Under the pieces are notes generated by a model, which was not told the origin of the DNA, ran no database searches, and worked only from the letters and a program-made list of their open reading frames with translations. A DNA stretch of 64,000 nt from an uncultured Butyrivibrio sp. (GTDB lineage: Bacteria > Bacillota > Clostridia > Lachnospirales > Lachnospiraceae): assembly GCA_947167765.1 (NCBI GenBank), contig CAMVJI010000001.1:52795-116794 (forward strand), written 5' to 3'. The position numbers and the translations under genes were made by a program. How positions within the stretch are numbered: the stretch's first letter is position 1; each line of letters begins with the position of its first letter. This document shows, in pieces, positions 28,220-38,511 of this stretch.

Positions 28220-30385
28220 ATGCAGGAAGAGGTCAAAATTGGGGGCGTGGCCCTTAACTTCAAACATTATTCGGGGGTTGATCTTTATAGCGATGGCGCC
28301 ATAGAGAACGACCTTCTTGAGATAGTGAAAAATACAAAGAAGGAAGACTACCAGAAGGTGATCGAGGAGAGGAACAGCTGGCCTATCCTGTACCACCTGT
28401 CTGAGAAGCGCTCAAATATCGTGGAGTGGATCCCCATGGATCCAAATGCCAAGGTTCTGGAAGTTGGCTCCGGGTGCGGCGCCATAACTGGCATGCTCTC
28501 TAAAAAGGCCAGAGAAGTCGTTGCCTGCGACCTGTCACGCCGCCGCTCTGAGATCAACGCCACAAGAAATGCTGAATGTCAAAACGTAACTATCCACGTG
28601 GGTAACTTCAGGGACATTGAACCTGACCTTCCCAAGGACTTTGACTATATCTTCCTTATTGGCGTATTTGAGTATGGTCAGGGCTACATTGGAACTGACA
28701 CTCCTTACGAGAGATTCCTTCGCATGCTTAACCGTCACCTTAAAAAGGGCGGACGAATTGTCATTGCCATTGAGAACCGCCTTGGCCTTAAGTATTTTGC
28801 TGGCTGCTCTGAGGACCATCTGGGCAGCTACTTTACAGGAATTGAAGGTTACTCTGCTGATTCTGTTGCAAGGACCTTTAGTAGGAACGGCCTTATCAAC
28901 ATCTTCAAGAAATGTGGCATGAATGAGTACCATTTCTATTACCCATATCCTGACTATAAGCTCATGACGCTGCTTCATTCAGATTCATATCTTCCCGTCC
29001 ATGGGGAACTTCAGGACAATGTCAGGAATTTTGACCGTGACAGGATGGTTCTTTTCAATGAGAAAAAAGCTTACGAAGAGCTTATAAAAGAGAATATGTA
29101 CCAGGAGTTTGCTAACTCCTTTGAAGTTATCTTAGGACCTGGCTTTGACACCATCTACAGCAAGTATTCTAACGACAGAGTAGATGAGTTCAAGATAAGG
29201 ACCGACATAGCAATCGACCGTGCAGGCCGCAAGATCATCAAGAAGTTCCCTCTTTCCGAGGCGGCAAAAGAGCATGTCCTTGGCATCAGGGATGCATACC
29301 TTGGCCTTGTGGAGAAGTACAGGGGCGGAGATCTTGAGATCAACGACTGTCAGATAAACGAAACAGAAGGCTGCGCCATTTTTTCTTTTGTAAATGGAGT
29401 ACCGCTGTCATCGCTGCTGGATCAATGCATTGACAGGGATGACCGTGAGGCCTTCGACGCACTTATCAACGAGTACATCAAGAGAATAGGCTACAAGCCC
29501 GACTATCCGGTTTCGGACTACGACCTTATCTTTTCCAATATCATGGTCAACGGCCCTATCTGGACCATCATTGACTACGAGTGGACCTACGGAAAGTGCA
29601 TTCCGGTAAAGGACCAGCTGTGGCGCGCCCTTTACTGCTACAGGCTTGAGGACAGAAAGCGCGAGCACTTTGATGTTAAGTCTGTCTATGCAAAGGTTGG
29701 CCTTACAGAAAAAGAGATGAAGGACCTCCTTGAAGAGGAGTACGCCTTCCAGAAATATGTTACAGGAAATCGCAAGTCCATGGTCGAGATCTGGCGCGGC
29801 ATTGGCCGTAAGATCCTTGTGCCAAAAGAGCTTTTGGGCAGCGCAGATGCAGCAAGGCCAGATGATTGCGTTCAGGTTTATCTGGATGAGGGTGAAGGAT
29901 ATTCAGAGGATGACTCTTTCTTCCCGGAGGAACAGTACGATGAGAAGAACGAGATAAGACTTGATCTTAGGATTTCAGGGGACTGCAGAACTGTCAGGGT
30001 GGACCCGGCCTTTGCACCATGTATTGTTACGATTCTTGATGCGACCTGGAACGACAAGCCTGTGTCAGACAGCACCTGCAATATCAGTATCCATCCAGTT
30101 AATGGCCAGTGGATATCTGACGATTCATTTGTATTTAACAGTGATGATCCTAACATCGAGTTTGGCCTTGAAAGTGAGGCGGACAGGATGGACAGAAATC
30201 ACTTAAAGCTGACTCTTTTAACCACTATTGTTCCTGCAAATGCAGCGCAGGCGGTAGCAGAGTCAATCCACGCCGATGAGCCCCAGGGGGAAAAAGTTAA
30301 GAAGGGCAGCATCATCGGTAAGATCAAAGGTAAGATCAGACAAAAGCGCGAGGAGCGCTTCTACAAAGACGAGGAGTGGGATTAA
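28220..30385 (+). CDS. Class I SAM methyltransferase fused to an APH/kinase-like domain; WbdD-like chain terminator candidate
   Basis: VLEVGSGCGAITGMLSKKAREVVACDLS (SAM motif I); kinase-like YPVSDYDLIFSNIMVNGPIWTIIDYEW; basic C-terminus; just downstream of wzm/wzt. Confidence 0.7.
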   Translation: MQEEVKIGGVALNFKHYSGVDLYSDGAIENDLLEIVKNTKKEDYQKVIEERNSWPILYHLSEKRSNIVEWIPMDPNAKVLEVGSGCGAITGMLSKKAREVVACDLSRRRSEINATRNAECQNVTIHVGNFRDIEPDLPKDFDYIFLIGVFEYGQGYIGTDTPYERFLRMLNRHLKKGGRIVIAIENRLGLKYFAGCSEDHLGSYFTGIEGYSADSVARTFSRNGLINIFKKCGMNEYHFYYPYPDYKLMTLLHSDSYLPVHGELQDNVRNFDRDRMVLFNEKKAYEELIKENMYQEFANSFEVILGPGFDTIYSKYSNDRVDEFKIRTDIAIDRAGRKIIKKFPLSEAAKEHVLGIRDAYLGLVEKYRGGDLEINDCQINETEGCAIFSFVNGVPLSSLLDQCIDRDDREAFDALINEYIKRIGYKPDYPVSDYDLIFSNIMVNGPIWTIIDYEWTYGKCIPVKDQLWRALYCYRLEDRKREHFDVKSVYAKVGLTEKEMKDLLEEEYAFQKYVTGNRKSMVEIWRGIGRKILVPKELLGSADAARPDDCVQVYLDEGEGYSEDDSFFPEEQYDEKNEIRLDLRISGDCRTVRVDPAFAPCIVTILDATWNDKPVSDSTCNISIHPVNGQWISDDSFVFNSDDPNIEFGLESEADRMDRNHLKLTLLTTIVPANAAQAVAESIHADEPQGEKVKKGSIIGKIKGKIRQKREERFYKDEEWD

Positions 30386-30391
30386 GGGGAT

Positions 30392-32509
30392 ATGTTAAAA
30401 GACCTTGCTAAGGGTACGCTTATCAGAAAGCGGACAAACAAATACAATAAGCTCTTGGCATCCAAGGCTTCTGCCTACGACAAGTGGCAGAGGGCAAGGG
30501 AGAAAGAGCCTGTTCAGGCGGCAGAGGCTCCTGTTCAGTACGAGACTGCTGAAAATGGTGAGCTTGTGCCTAAAAAACTACCTGAGCCAAATGTTAAGGT
30601 TGTGCCCTATGGCAAGGTTTGGGAAGTACAGGACAACAAGAAGGACGAAACAACAGTCTATCTCTTTGTGAGCCCCAAAGGCAAGCTTGTGAAGAAGGCT
30701 TCTGAGGTTGTTAAGCAGTACTTCATCGCTCACCCTGAGATAAGTGTGGTTTATGGCGATGAGGACGAGCTTGGGAAGGGCGGAAAGTATATCCATCCTT
30801 ACTTTAAGCCTGACTGGTCCCCTGATTCATACTTAAATGCCTTCTATATCGGCAGCTTTTTTGCCTGCAGGGCTGTAGCCATGCACGAGGCAGCTGCAGA
30901 GTACGACAACGCGGTAAGGATGCTGGGCGGAACTGCCCACAAGAAGGGCTCTGTTGAGCAGACAGGGCTTGAGGCATCTCTTTTGTCTGCAGACGTACTG
31001 TTCTGCATGCTGGCAATTCATGAGCATGCCTTCGGAAAAAGAACCGGTCTCGAGTTCCCAATTGGTCACATAAGGGAAGTTCTGTTCCACAGAAACCCAG
31101 AGCAGGATGTGTTCTACGGTAGGAGCTTCCACACATCCAGGCATATGCTGTTATCTCCAGCAACAGTCAGCATCATCATTCCATCAAAGGATCACCCAGA
31201 GGTGCTACAGCAGTGCCTTAATTCAATAATTGAAACCACAGGCGATGACAACATCAAGTATGACATCGTCATTGTTGATAATGGAAGCAGCGCCGCAAAC
31301 CGTGTTAAGTACGGCGTTTATGCAAGCCGTGCTGAAAGAAAGAATGGCCTGACCAAGATTAACTATATCTACAAGACCCAGGAGTTCAATTTCTCTGCCA
31401 TGTGCAATCAGGGAGCCAAGAACTCGACTGGCGAGTATCTTCTTTTCCTAAACGACGACATCGAGTGTGCCAAGGAAGGCTGGATGCGGGAGATGCTGTC
31501 ACAGGCTCAGCTTAAGCACGTGGGCGTTGTTGGGACCAAGCTCCTTTATCCGGAGACAGATCTTATCCAGCACGCGGGAATTGCCAATGTACGCCGTGGC
31601 CCTGTCCACAAGCTTCAGAAGATGCACGACAACAAGAGCCACTATTTTGGCTACAACCGCGGTATCCACAACATGATCGGAGCTACAGCTGCCTGTCTTA
31701 TGGTGAGCCGCAAGAAGTTTAATGATGTTGGAGGATTCCCTGAGGAGCTCAAGGTTGCCTTTAATGACGTGGATTTCTGTTACAGCATGCATGAAAAGGG
31801 CTATTACAATGTGTGCTGCAATCACATATATCTGACACATCACGAGTCCCTTACAAGGGGCCTTGATAACCTGGATCCCAAGAAGATGGAGAGGCTTGCA
31901 GTTGAAGGGGATACTCTTATGACAAGGCATGCTCACCTCTACAACGTGGATCCATTCTACTCACCTCACCTTACTGAGGATGAGACTATTTCTGCAATTA
32001 TTCCTAAGGAAGACTACACCGCTCCTGAGGATATACCATTTGCCACAGCAAGCATCCATGAGCGTGGTATCCATGGGGCAAGGGAAGATCAGTGCCTGAG
32101 GATCGGCTGTGAGTACAACGGAACTATGGACAACTGGCTATACGGCGTTACGGCTAAGAGCAATGAGGAAGGATACTTCCTTAAGGGATATAGCTTTGTC
32201 ATTGGTTCAGATAATGCTTACTTTGAAAAGAGATTGCTGCTGCGCCTTGTGCAGAGGTATGAGGATGGCGCTGGTCCTGTAGGCCCCAAGGTGTATAGCT
32301 TTGCGCCTTACGTGTGGTATCGCCCTGACATCAGGGTGAGGTTGGCGGATCAGGTGAACGTGGACCTTACCGGTTATAAGCTCAGGATCAAGAAGGGGCT
32401 GTTGCCACCTGGATACTACCAGATCGGAATGCTGGCCATAGACAAGACCAGCAGGCTAAAGCTCATTAACTGGGTTCCAAATATTTTGAAGATCAAGGCA
32501 ACAAACTGA
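30392..32509 (+). CDS. GT2-family glycosyltransferase (rhamnosyltransferase-like)
   Basis: VSIIIPSKDHPEVLQQCLNSIIETT, FLNDDIECAKEGWMREML, GGFPEELKVAFNDVDFCYSMHEKGY. Confidence 0.92.
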   Translation: MLKDLAKGTLIRKRTNKYNKLLASKASAYDKWQRAREKEPVQAAEAPVQYETAENGELVPKKLPEPNVKVVPYGKVWEVQDNKKDETTVYLFVSPKGKLVKKASEVVKQYFIAHPEISVVYGDEDELGKGGKYIHPYFKPDWSPDSYLNAFYIGSFFACRAVAMHEAAAEYDNAVRMLGGTAHKKGSVEQTGLEASLLSADVLFCMLAIHEHAFGKRTGLEFPIGHIREVLFHRNPEQDVFYGRSFHTSRHMLLSPATVSIIIPSKDHPEVLQQCLNSIIETTGDDNIKYDIVIVDNGSSAANRVKYGVYASRAERKNGLTKINYIYKTQEFNFSAMCNQGAKNSTGEYLLFLNDDIECAKEGWMREMLSQAQLKHVGVVGTKLLYPETDLIQHAGIANVRRGPVHKLQKMHDNKSHYFGYNRGIHNMIGATAACLMVSRKKFNDVGGFPEELKVAFNDVDFCYSMHEKGYYNVCCNHIYLTHHESLTRGLDNLDPKKMERLAVEGDTLMTRHAHLYNVDPFYSPHLTEDETISAIIPKEDYTAPEDIPFATASIHERGIHGAREDQCLRIGCEYNGTMDNWLYGVTAKSNEEGYFLKGYSFVIGSDNAYFEKRLLLRLVQRYEDGAGPVGPKVYSFAPYVWYRPDIRVRLADQVNVDLTGYKLRIKKGLLPPGYYQIGMLAIDKTSRLKLINWVPNILKIKATN

Positions 32510-34578
32510 TGGAGAGAAACATGTCAGAAGAACTGGATTATAAGGCCGCTTACGAGCGGGAAAAATTAAAGACAGCGGACCTTGCTGGAAGAATTGCAGA
32601 GCTGGAGGACAAGAACCAGGAGCTGGAATTCAAGCTTAACAGGATCAAGAATAATCCTATCTGGAAGGCGTCTACGCCGGCCAGAAACGCTATGCACTGG
32701 GTGATCAGGCAAAGGGACAGGATCAGAAACCAGGGGTCACTTCGTGGCGTCATTGCCAAGATCAAGTACAAGCAGATCGAGAAAAAGGCTATGACTCACT
32801 ATGGTACAGAGAGTTTTCCTTCTGAGGAAACAAGAAAAGAGCAGGAAGCGGCTGTATTTGAAAAGATGCCACTGATTTCCATTTTGGTACCACTGTATAA
32901 CACACCAGAAAAGTTCCTTAGAGACATGATCGAATCAGTGCTTGATCAGACCTACAAGAACTGGCAGTTGTGCCTTGCGGATGGCTCAGATAATGAGCAT
33001 GTGGAACTGGTACAGAGTATTGTAGATGAGTACATGGCAGATCCGAGAGCTAAGACTGATGCAGGTTGCAAGATCAAATACCAGAAGCTCTTTAAAAACG
33101 AAGGTATCGCAGGTAATACCAACCACTGCCTGGAGCTGGCTGATGGCGAGTACATAGGTCTTTTCGACCATGACGATATCCTTCATCCGGAAGTTCTCTA
33201 CTGGTATGTCAAGGCAATCAACGAGCAGGATGCAGACTACATCTATTGCGACGAGACAACCTTTAAAAATGATGACATCAATAAGATGATCACCATGCAC
33301 TTTAAGCCAGACTATGCAATTGATAACTTAAGGGCTAACAATTACATTTGCCACTTCAGCGTATTTAAGAGGTCTCTCCTTGATGGAACTGAGCTCTTCA
33401 GGCCTAAGTTTGATGGAAGCCAGGACCACGACATGATCCTGCGTCTTACTGACAGGGCGCAGCATATCGTACATGTGCCAAAGCTTCTTTACTACTGGAG
33501 AAGTCATGCGGCATCAGTTGCTTCAGATATTTCAGCCAAGCCTTATGCCATTGAGGCAGCAAAAGGCGCTGTGGCAGACCACCTGCGCAGACATGGCTAT
33601 GATCACTTTAAGATAACAAGTACAAGGGCTTTTGAGACAATATTCAAGATCACCTATGAAGTTAAGGGAACACCAAAGGTTTCAATTGTAATCCCTAACT
33701 GCGAGCATGCAGAGGACCTTAAGAGGTGTATCGATTCCATATATGAGAAGTCTGTTTACGACAATTACGAGATCATCGTTGTTGAGAATAACTCCAAGGG
33801 AAGCGAGATCAGAGGCTACTACGAGGAGCTTAAAAACGGCGGCCTGAAGGACATTGTAAAGGTTGTGGATTATACATCCTGGAAGGCAGAGCAGGGAGCA
33901 GACAGCGCAAGATCTGAGGGCTTTAACTACTCAGCAGTTGTAAACTACGGTGTTAAGAACTCTTCCGGTGACTATGTTATCCTTCTAAACAACGACACTC
34001 AGGTCATCACAGTTAACTGGATTGAAGAACTTCTTATGTACGCTCAGCGCGAAGATGTTGGCGCAGTAGGTGCCAAGCTCTATTTCCCTGACCGCAAGAT
34101 CCAGCACGCAGGTGTTGTCCTTGGACTTGGGGCCCACAGGACAGCAGGCCACTCACACTATGGCCAGGCTGGCATGAACCTTGGATATATGGGAAGACTT
34201 TGCTATGCCCAGGATGTAAGCGCAGTTACCGGCGCCTGCCTCATGGTGAGCAGGGCAAAATATGACGAGGTTGGCGGCTTTGATGAAGGTTTTGCAGTTA
34301 GTCTTAACGATGTGGACTTCTGCCTGCGACTTAGAGAAAAGGGCTACCTCAATGTCTTTACACCATTTGCTGAGCTGTATCACTACGAGTCTCTCTCCAG
34401 AGGGCTTGACCTTGAGGGTAAGAACGCAGCCCGCTACGACAAGGAGTCAGAGCACTTCAGGACCAAGTGGAAGCAGGTCCTTGAAAAGGGCGATCCATAC
34501 TACAATCCAAACTTCTCACTGGATAGGAGCGACTACAGCCTGAACGTGGAAGGATATTCAAGCCTCAGGGTTCAGTAA
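32509..34578 (+). CDS. Two-domain GT2-family glycosyltransferase with N-terminal coiled coil
   Basis: ISILVPLYNTPEKFLRDMIESVLDQTYKNWQL...DHDD and VSIVIPNCEHAEDLKRCIDSI...LLNNDTQVI...NDVDFCLRLREKGY. Confidence 0.93.
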   Translation: MERNMSEELDYKAAYEREKLKTADLAGRIAELEDKNQELEFKLNRIKNNPIWKASTPARNAMHWVIRQRDRIRNQGSLRGVIAKIKYKQIEKKAMTHYGTESFPSEETRKEQEAAVFEKMPLISILVPLYNTPEKFLRDMIESVLDQTYKNWQLCLADGSDNEHVELVQSIVDEYMADPRAKTDAGCKIKYQKLFKNEGIAGNTNHCLELADGEYIGLFDHDDILHPEVLYWYVKAINEQDADYIYCDETTFKNDDINKMITMHFKPDYAIDNLRANNYICHFSVFKRSLLDGTELFRPKFDGSQDHDMILRLTDRAQHIVHVPKLLYYWRSHAASVASDISAKPYAIEAAKGAVADHLRRHGYDHFKITSTRAFETIFKITYEVKGTPKVSIVIPNCEHAEDLKRCIDSIYEKSVYDNYEIIVVENNSKGSEIRGYYEELKNGGLKDIVKVVDYTSWKAEQGADSARSEGFNYSAVVNYGVKNSSGDYVILLNNDTQVITVNWIEELLMYAQREDVGAVGAKLYFPDRKIQHAGVVLGLGAHRTAGHSHYGQAGMNLGYMGRLCYAQDVSAVTGACLMVSRAKYDEVGGFDEGFAVSLNDVDFCLRLREKGYLNVFTPFAELYHYESLSRGLDLEGKNAARYDKESEHFRTKWKQVLEKGDPYYNPNFSLDRSDYSLNVEGYSSLRVQ

Positions 34579-34626
34579 GAGAAAGATTAAAAAACGCAGA
34601 AATTCATTAACAAGGCGGCATATTTA

Positions 34627-35724
34627 ATGGCTAACGGCAAAGAAACTCAAAAGGTGAATAGTCAGAATGAAACCTGGATCGACATTGCAAAAGCAGTCTG
34701 CATTGTGGGTGTAGTTCTTTTGCATGTGGCTGGATATGCTTATGACAACGATTTTCTTTATGAGAGCTGCAGGTTTGTGGTAGCTCTTTTCATCCTGATC
34801 GGCGGATACAATGCCATCGCATCATACGACAGGCGTGGGAAGTTTCTTTTGCCTAAAAAGTTAAAGAGCATTCTGGTGCCATACGTGGTAGCGACGGTCA
34901 TCTGCTGTGTGTGGGAACAGCGTTTTTTTGACCTTAAGACCATATTGGATGCGCTGATTCATTTCAATGCGGTAAGCCCCATGTACTACGTTGCGGCCTA
35001 TGTTCAGCTGCTTATTGTAACACCGGTTCTCATTGGTGTTATACACTGGTGCGAATGTGGCAAGTCGCTAATGAAAGCCATAAAATATCTCCTTACTTGG
35101 GGCGCTGTTATTCTTATTAGCTATCTGTCCACCCATTATACAAATATCCTTGATATTATCATCGGCGGTGGGAATCTGTTTGCAGGCACTTGGCTGATAT
35201 TCTGGTTCGCGGGAATGTGTCTGTGGAGATGGAAGGTAATTGATTGGTGCAAACATCATAGCTATGCAGTTGCTGCTGTTACAACAGTGGTACTAGTTGT
35301 TTGGCACTACATCTTTGTAGGAAAAGGACTATGTCTGCAGATGTCTCCAATGCTAAATGGAAATGAAATTGACCTTACCTGGGCTCATTTTTTTGAAGTT
35401 ATGGTTCTGCCCATCTGGTTTGCCAGTGTCATGGCATGCATTGAGTCTTGGGACAATTTCATCATTAAGGAATGCCTGAGTTTTGTTGGGTTTATTGGCA
35501 GACGGTCACTTTATATTTTTCTATATCATATCCTTTTTCGCAATTTATACGCGCAGTATGTTGGCTTTAATTCATACGCAGGAAAGCTGATAGGCCTATT
35601 GTTTGTTATTTCAGGCCCCATTGTTTTTGGAAGTTTGTTATTGCTTTTACGAAGAATGCTCAATAGCATCTTGGGCAGCGCAGCGTTTGATCTTGGCAAT
35701 CATTTAATCAGAAAAAAGAGGTAA
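34627..35724 (+). CDS. Acyltransferase-3 family membrane protein
   Basis: ETWIDIAKAVCIVGVVLLHVAGYA and about 10 TM segments. Confidence 0.8.
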   Translation: MANGKETQKVNSQNETWIDIAKAVCIVGVVLLHVAGYAYDNDFLYESCRFVVALFILIGGYNAIASYDRRGKFLLPKKLKSILVPYVVATVICCVWEQRFFDLKTILDALIHFNAVSPMYYVAAYVQLLIVTPVLIGVIHWCECGKSLMKAIKYLLTWGAVILISYLSTHYTNILDIIIGGGNLFAGTWLIFWFAGMCLWRWKVIDWCKHHSYAVAAVTTVVLVVWHYIFVGKGLCLQMSPMLNGNEIDLTWAHFFEVMVLPIWFASVMACIESWDNFIIKECLSFVGFIGRRSLYIFLYHILFRNLYAQYVGFNSYAGKLIGLLFVISGPIVFGSLLLLLRRMLNSILGSAAFDLGNHLIRKKR

Positions 35725-35725
35725 T

Positions 35726-37378
35726 ATGGCAGATAGCATTAAGATAATACCGCTTGGCGGATTTGATAAGATCGGAATGAATATGACTCTCATAGAGTCT
35801 GAAGACAGCATTATAGCTGTAGACTGTGGTATATCTTTTCCTCCAGACAACATGCCTGGCATCGAAGGTATTGTGCCTGATGTTAGTTACCTTAAGAAAA
35901 ACAAAGATAAATTCAAAGGAATAGTTCTGACTCATGGACATGAGGATCATATCGGCGCCATACCTTATGTCATCAGTGAGATAAAAGCACCTATATATGG
36001 CACGCCGCTTACTATCGCTCTTGTGGAAAACAGGCTGTCTGAATTTGGCATCACAGATGTAAAAACTAAAGCCATCAAGATGGGAAGCACCATTGTAGTT
36101 GGTTCTTTTAAAGTTGAGTTTATATTGACCAATCACAGCATTCCGGATTGCGCAATGCTGGCTATATACACGCCTCGAGGAATCCTTGTCCACACTGGAG
36201 ATTTTAAGCTTGATATGTCTCCAGTTGTAGGAGAAACAGGTAATATATCCAGGCTATCTGCTCTTGGAACTAAAGGTGTACTGGCAGTAATGTCTGATAG
36301 CACTAATGCCAATGAGAATGGCTTTTCCAAATCCGAATATAATGTCAACGAACAGCTTGGAAGGTTGTTTGGCGTTTACAGAAAATCAAGGCTTATCATT
36401 GTTACCTTTGCAACCAATATGTTTCGCGTTCAGCAGATCATTGATCTTGCCTACAGGTATGGGCGAAAGGTTGTTATTGAAGGTGATCTGTTGCTTGAAG
36501 TACTTGATATTTCCAGAAAGCTTGGATATGTCAGTATTCCCGATGGAGTCGTTATAAGTGCTGACGATATCCAGCATCTTAGGGACGAGGAAGTGGTTTT
36601 TTTAACATCTGGAAATCATGGCGCTTCTGTTCAGTGCATATCGGAGATTGCAGCAGGACGACATTCTATCATCAAAATAAAAAAAGATGATGTTGTTCTC
36701 TTTAGTTCGGTAGCTATCCATGGTAGCGAGATTGAGTTTAACAGAACTCTCAACAATCTTGAGGAACTTGGTGCCAAGGTTATATTTCAGGAACTACATG
36801 CCACAGGTCATGCCTGTTCTGAGGAACTTAAGATCCTTTATACGATCCTGAGGCCGAAATACCTGATTCCGGCTCATGGAGAATACAGGTATAGGCGTGA
36901 GGCAAAACGTCTGGCTATGGAAGTGGGAGTGCCAGAGGAGGGCATTTTTCTTATAAGCAATGGCGACATTCTGGAGTTGTCAGATGATATGGCCGTAGTT
37001 ACAGGAAGTATTCCGATAGAGGAGATCCTGGTTGACGGCAGGGAAAAGAGAAGGATCGATGCATCCGTCATTGGTGACAGGCGACAGCTGTCGGAATCAG
37101 GAGTTGTTGTAGTAGAGGTGTGCATCGACAAAAAGAGTGGGCGCCTTGCTTCAAAAGTTGGCATTAAGAGCTGCGGCTTTATTGGGGAAAAGAACTTTGA
37201 AACCATTTCAACTGACCTCAGGGAAGCAGTACTCTCAGAAATATCAAGGCTTCTAGGACAGGGAGTCAGGGATCAGCGCATCCAGAATAGTATTACTGAC
37301 GTTGTATCAGATTTTATCCTTGATAAGACCGGGAAAAAACCTGTGGTAATTGTTTTTGTTACAGAAGTTGTGTTATAA
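35726..37378 (+). CDS. Ribonuclease J-family metallo-beta-lactamase protein
   Basis: PLGGFDKIGMNMTLIE, THGHEDHIGAIPY, TGDFKLD, SDSTNANENGFSKSE, HATGHACSEELKILYTILRPKYLIPAHGEYRY. Confidence 0.92.
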   Translation: MADSIKIIPLGGFDKIGMNMTLIESEDSIIAVDCGISFPPDNMPGIEGIVPDVSYLKKNKDKFKGIVLTHGHEDHIGAIPYVISEIKAPIYGTPLTIALVENRLSEFGITDVKTKAIKMGSTIVVGSFKVEFILTNHSIPDCAMLAIYTPRGILVHTGDFKLDMSPVVGETGNISRLSALGTKGVLAVMSDSTNANENGFSKSEYNVNEQLGRLFGVYRKSRLIIVTFATNMFRVQQIIDLAYRYGRKVVIEGDLLLEVLDISRKLGYVSIPDGVVISADDIQHLRDEEVVFLTSGNHGASVQCISEIAAGRHSIIKIKKDDVVLFSSVAIHGSEIEFNRTLNNLEELGAKVIFQELHATGHACSEELKILYTILRPKYLIPAHGEYRYRREAKRLAMEVGVPEEGIFLISNGDILELSDDMAVVTGSIPIEEILVDGREKRRIDASVIGDRRQLSESGVVVVEVCIDKKSGRLASKVGIKSCGFIGEKNFETISTDLREAVLSEISRLLGQGVRDQRIQNSITDVVSDFILDKTGKKPVVIVFVTEVVL

Positions 37379-37379
37379 T
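37350..37379 (+). promoter_or_regulatory. Promoter candidate inside the 3' end of the RNase J-like gene
   Basis: TTGTTT, 18 bp, TATAAT with TGn extension (TGTTATAAT). Confidence 0.5.
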
Positions 37380-37505
37380 CACATTTGCAAATAGAGTTTG
37401 TTGCAATATACTGCCTAAGGGCTGTGCTTTTATGATAGGGATCACGTCGTTCTCATAATCTGACGAACGAGTTTTCCGGATCGTGAAAAGATAAGTGTAT
37501 ATGTA

Positions 37506-37560
37506 GCAGAATATGAAAAAGTGGCATTTGTATGCCTTTTTTTCATATTCTGCTTTTTTA
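37506..37560 (+). terminator. Strong intrinsic terminator in the leader of the UbiA-like gene
   Basis: GCAGAATATGAAAAA...TTTTTCATATTCTGC followed by TTTTTTA, with internal GGCAT-TTGT-ATGCC. Confidence 0.88.
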
Positions 37561-37577
37561 TTTGGAAAAGAGGGAAA

Positions 37578-38510
37578 ATGGTTAAATACATAAAAATAGC
37601 AAGAATTGATCACTGGATCAAACAGCTTTTTATCCTGCCGGGTGTTGTTCTGGCAGTGCTACTCACTCATACCGGAATAGGAGATATCAGTGCATTTCGC
37701 TTTTTTACAGGTTTTTTGGGAGTTTGTTTTATAGCAAGCGCTAATTACGTCATCAATGAATGGCTGGATGCGCCATATGATAAGTATCATCCCACCAAGA
37801 AGAACAGACCTGTGGTTACAGAAAACATGTCATTTAAACTTGTTATGGTGGAATACGCTGTTTTTGCAATTATTGGTCTTGTATTGTCATATCTGGTGAA
37901 CCGCCTGTTTCTTTATACATCAATAGTTCTTTTGGTTATGGGAGCACTATATAACGTAAAACCATTCAGGACCAAGGACCTCCCATATATCGATGTTATT
38001 TCAGAGTCTGTGAATAATATGCTAAGGCTCATGATGGGGTGGTTTATCGTTACTGATGAATCCATACCCCCGTCAAGTGTGCTGCTTGGATATTGGATGG
38101 CTGGAGCATTTCTTATGGCTACCAAGAGATTTGCAGAGTTCAGGATGATAGGTGATAAGGACCAGGCGGGCCTGTATCGAAGGTCATTCAGGTACTACAC
38201 GGAAAAGACTCTTTTGGCCTCATCGTTATTTTATGCGCTGATCTCAACATTCTGTATCGGAGTGTTTATGATCAAGTACAGGATTGAATATATTTTGCTT
38301 ACACCAGTTCTTTTCATATTATTTGCTTACTATCTGTCCATGTCCCTTGACAAGGATTCTGCAGTGCAAAAGCCTGAAAAACTTTATCGTGAAAAGAAGC
38401 TGATGCTATTGGTTGCAGCATTTTGTATCATAGCTATTATATGTACATTTGTTGATATGGACTTTTTGCATGAACTGACTTCAAATGCAATCCTTCATAT
38501 TGAGGTTTGA
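37578..38510 (+). CDS. UbiA-family prenyltransferase, decaprenyl-phosphate phosphoribosyltransferase-like
   Basis: MVKYIKIARIDHWIKQLFILPGVVLA, ANYVINEWLDAPYDKYHPTKKNRPV; start moved from 37521 because that region is the terminator. Confidence 0.88.
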   Translation: MVKYIKIARIDHWIKQLFILPGVVLAVLLTHTGIGDISAFRFFTGFLGVCFIASANYVINEWLDAPYDKYHPTKKNRPVVTENMSFKLVMVEYAVFAIIGLVLSYLVNRLFLYTSIVLLVMGALYNVKPFRTKDLPYIDVISESVNNMLRLMMGWFIVTDESIPPSSVLLGYWMAGAFLMATKRFAEFRMIGDKDQAGLYRRSFRYYTEKTLLASSLFYALISTFCIGVFMIKYRIEYILLTPVLFILFAYYLSMSLDKDSAVQKPEKLYREKKLMLLVAAFCIIAIICTFVDMDFLHELTSNAILHIEV

Positions 38511-38511
38511 A

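Noticed and set aside
37521-37577. N-terminal extension of the UbiA-like protein (MAFVCLFFIFCFFIWKRGK)
   Set aside because: Encoded by the terminator hairpin and U-tract; MVKYIKIARIDHW at 37578 is the natural start after GAGGGAAA
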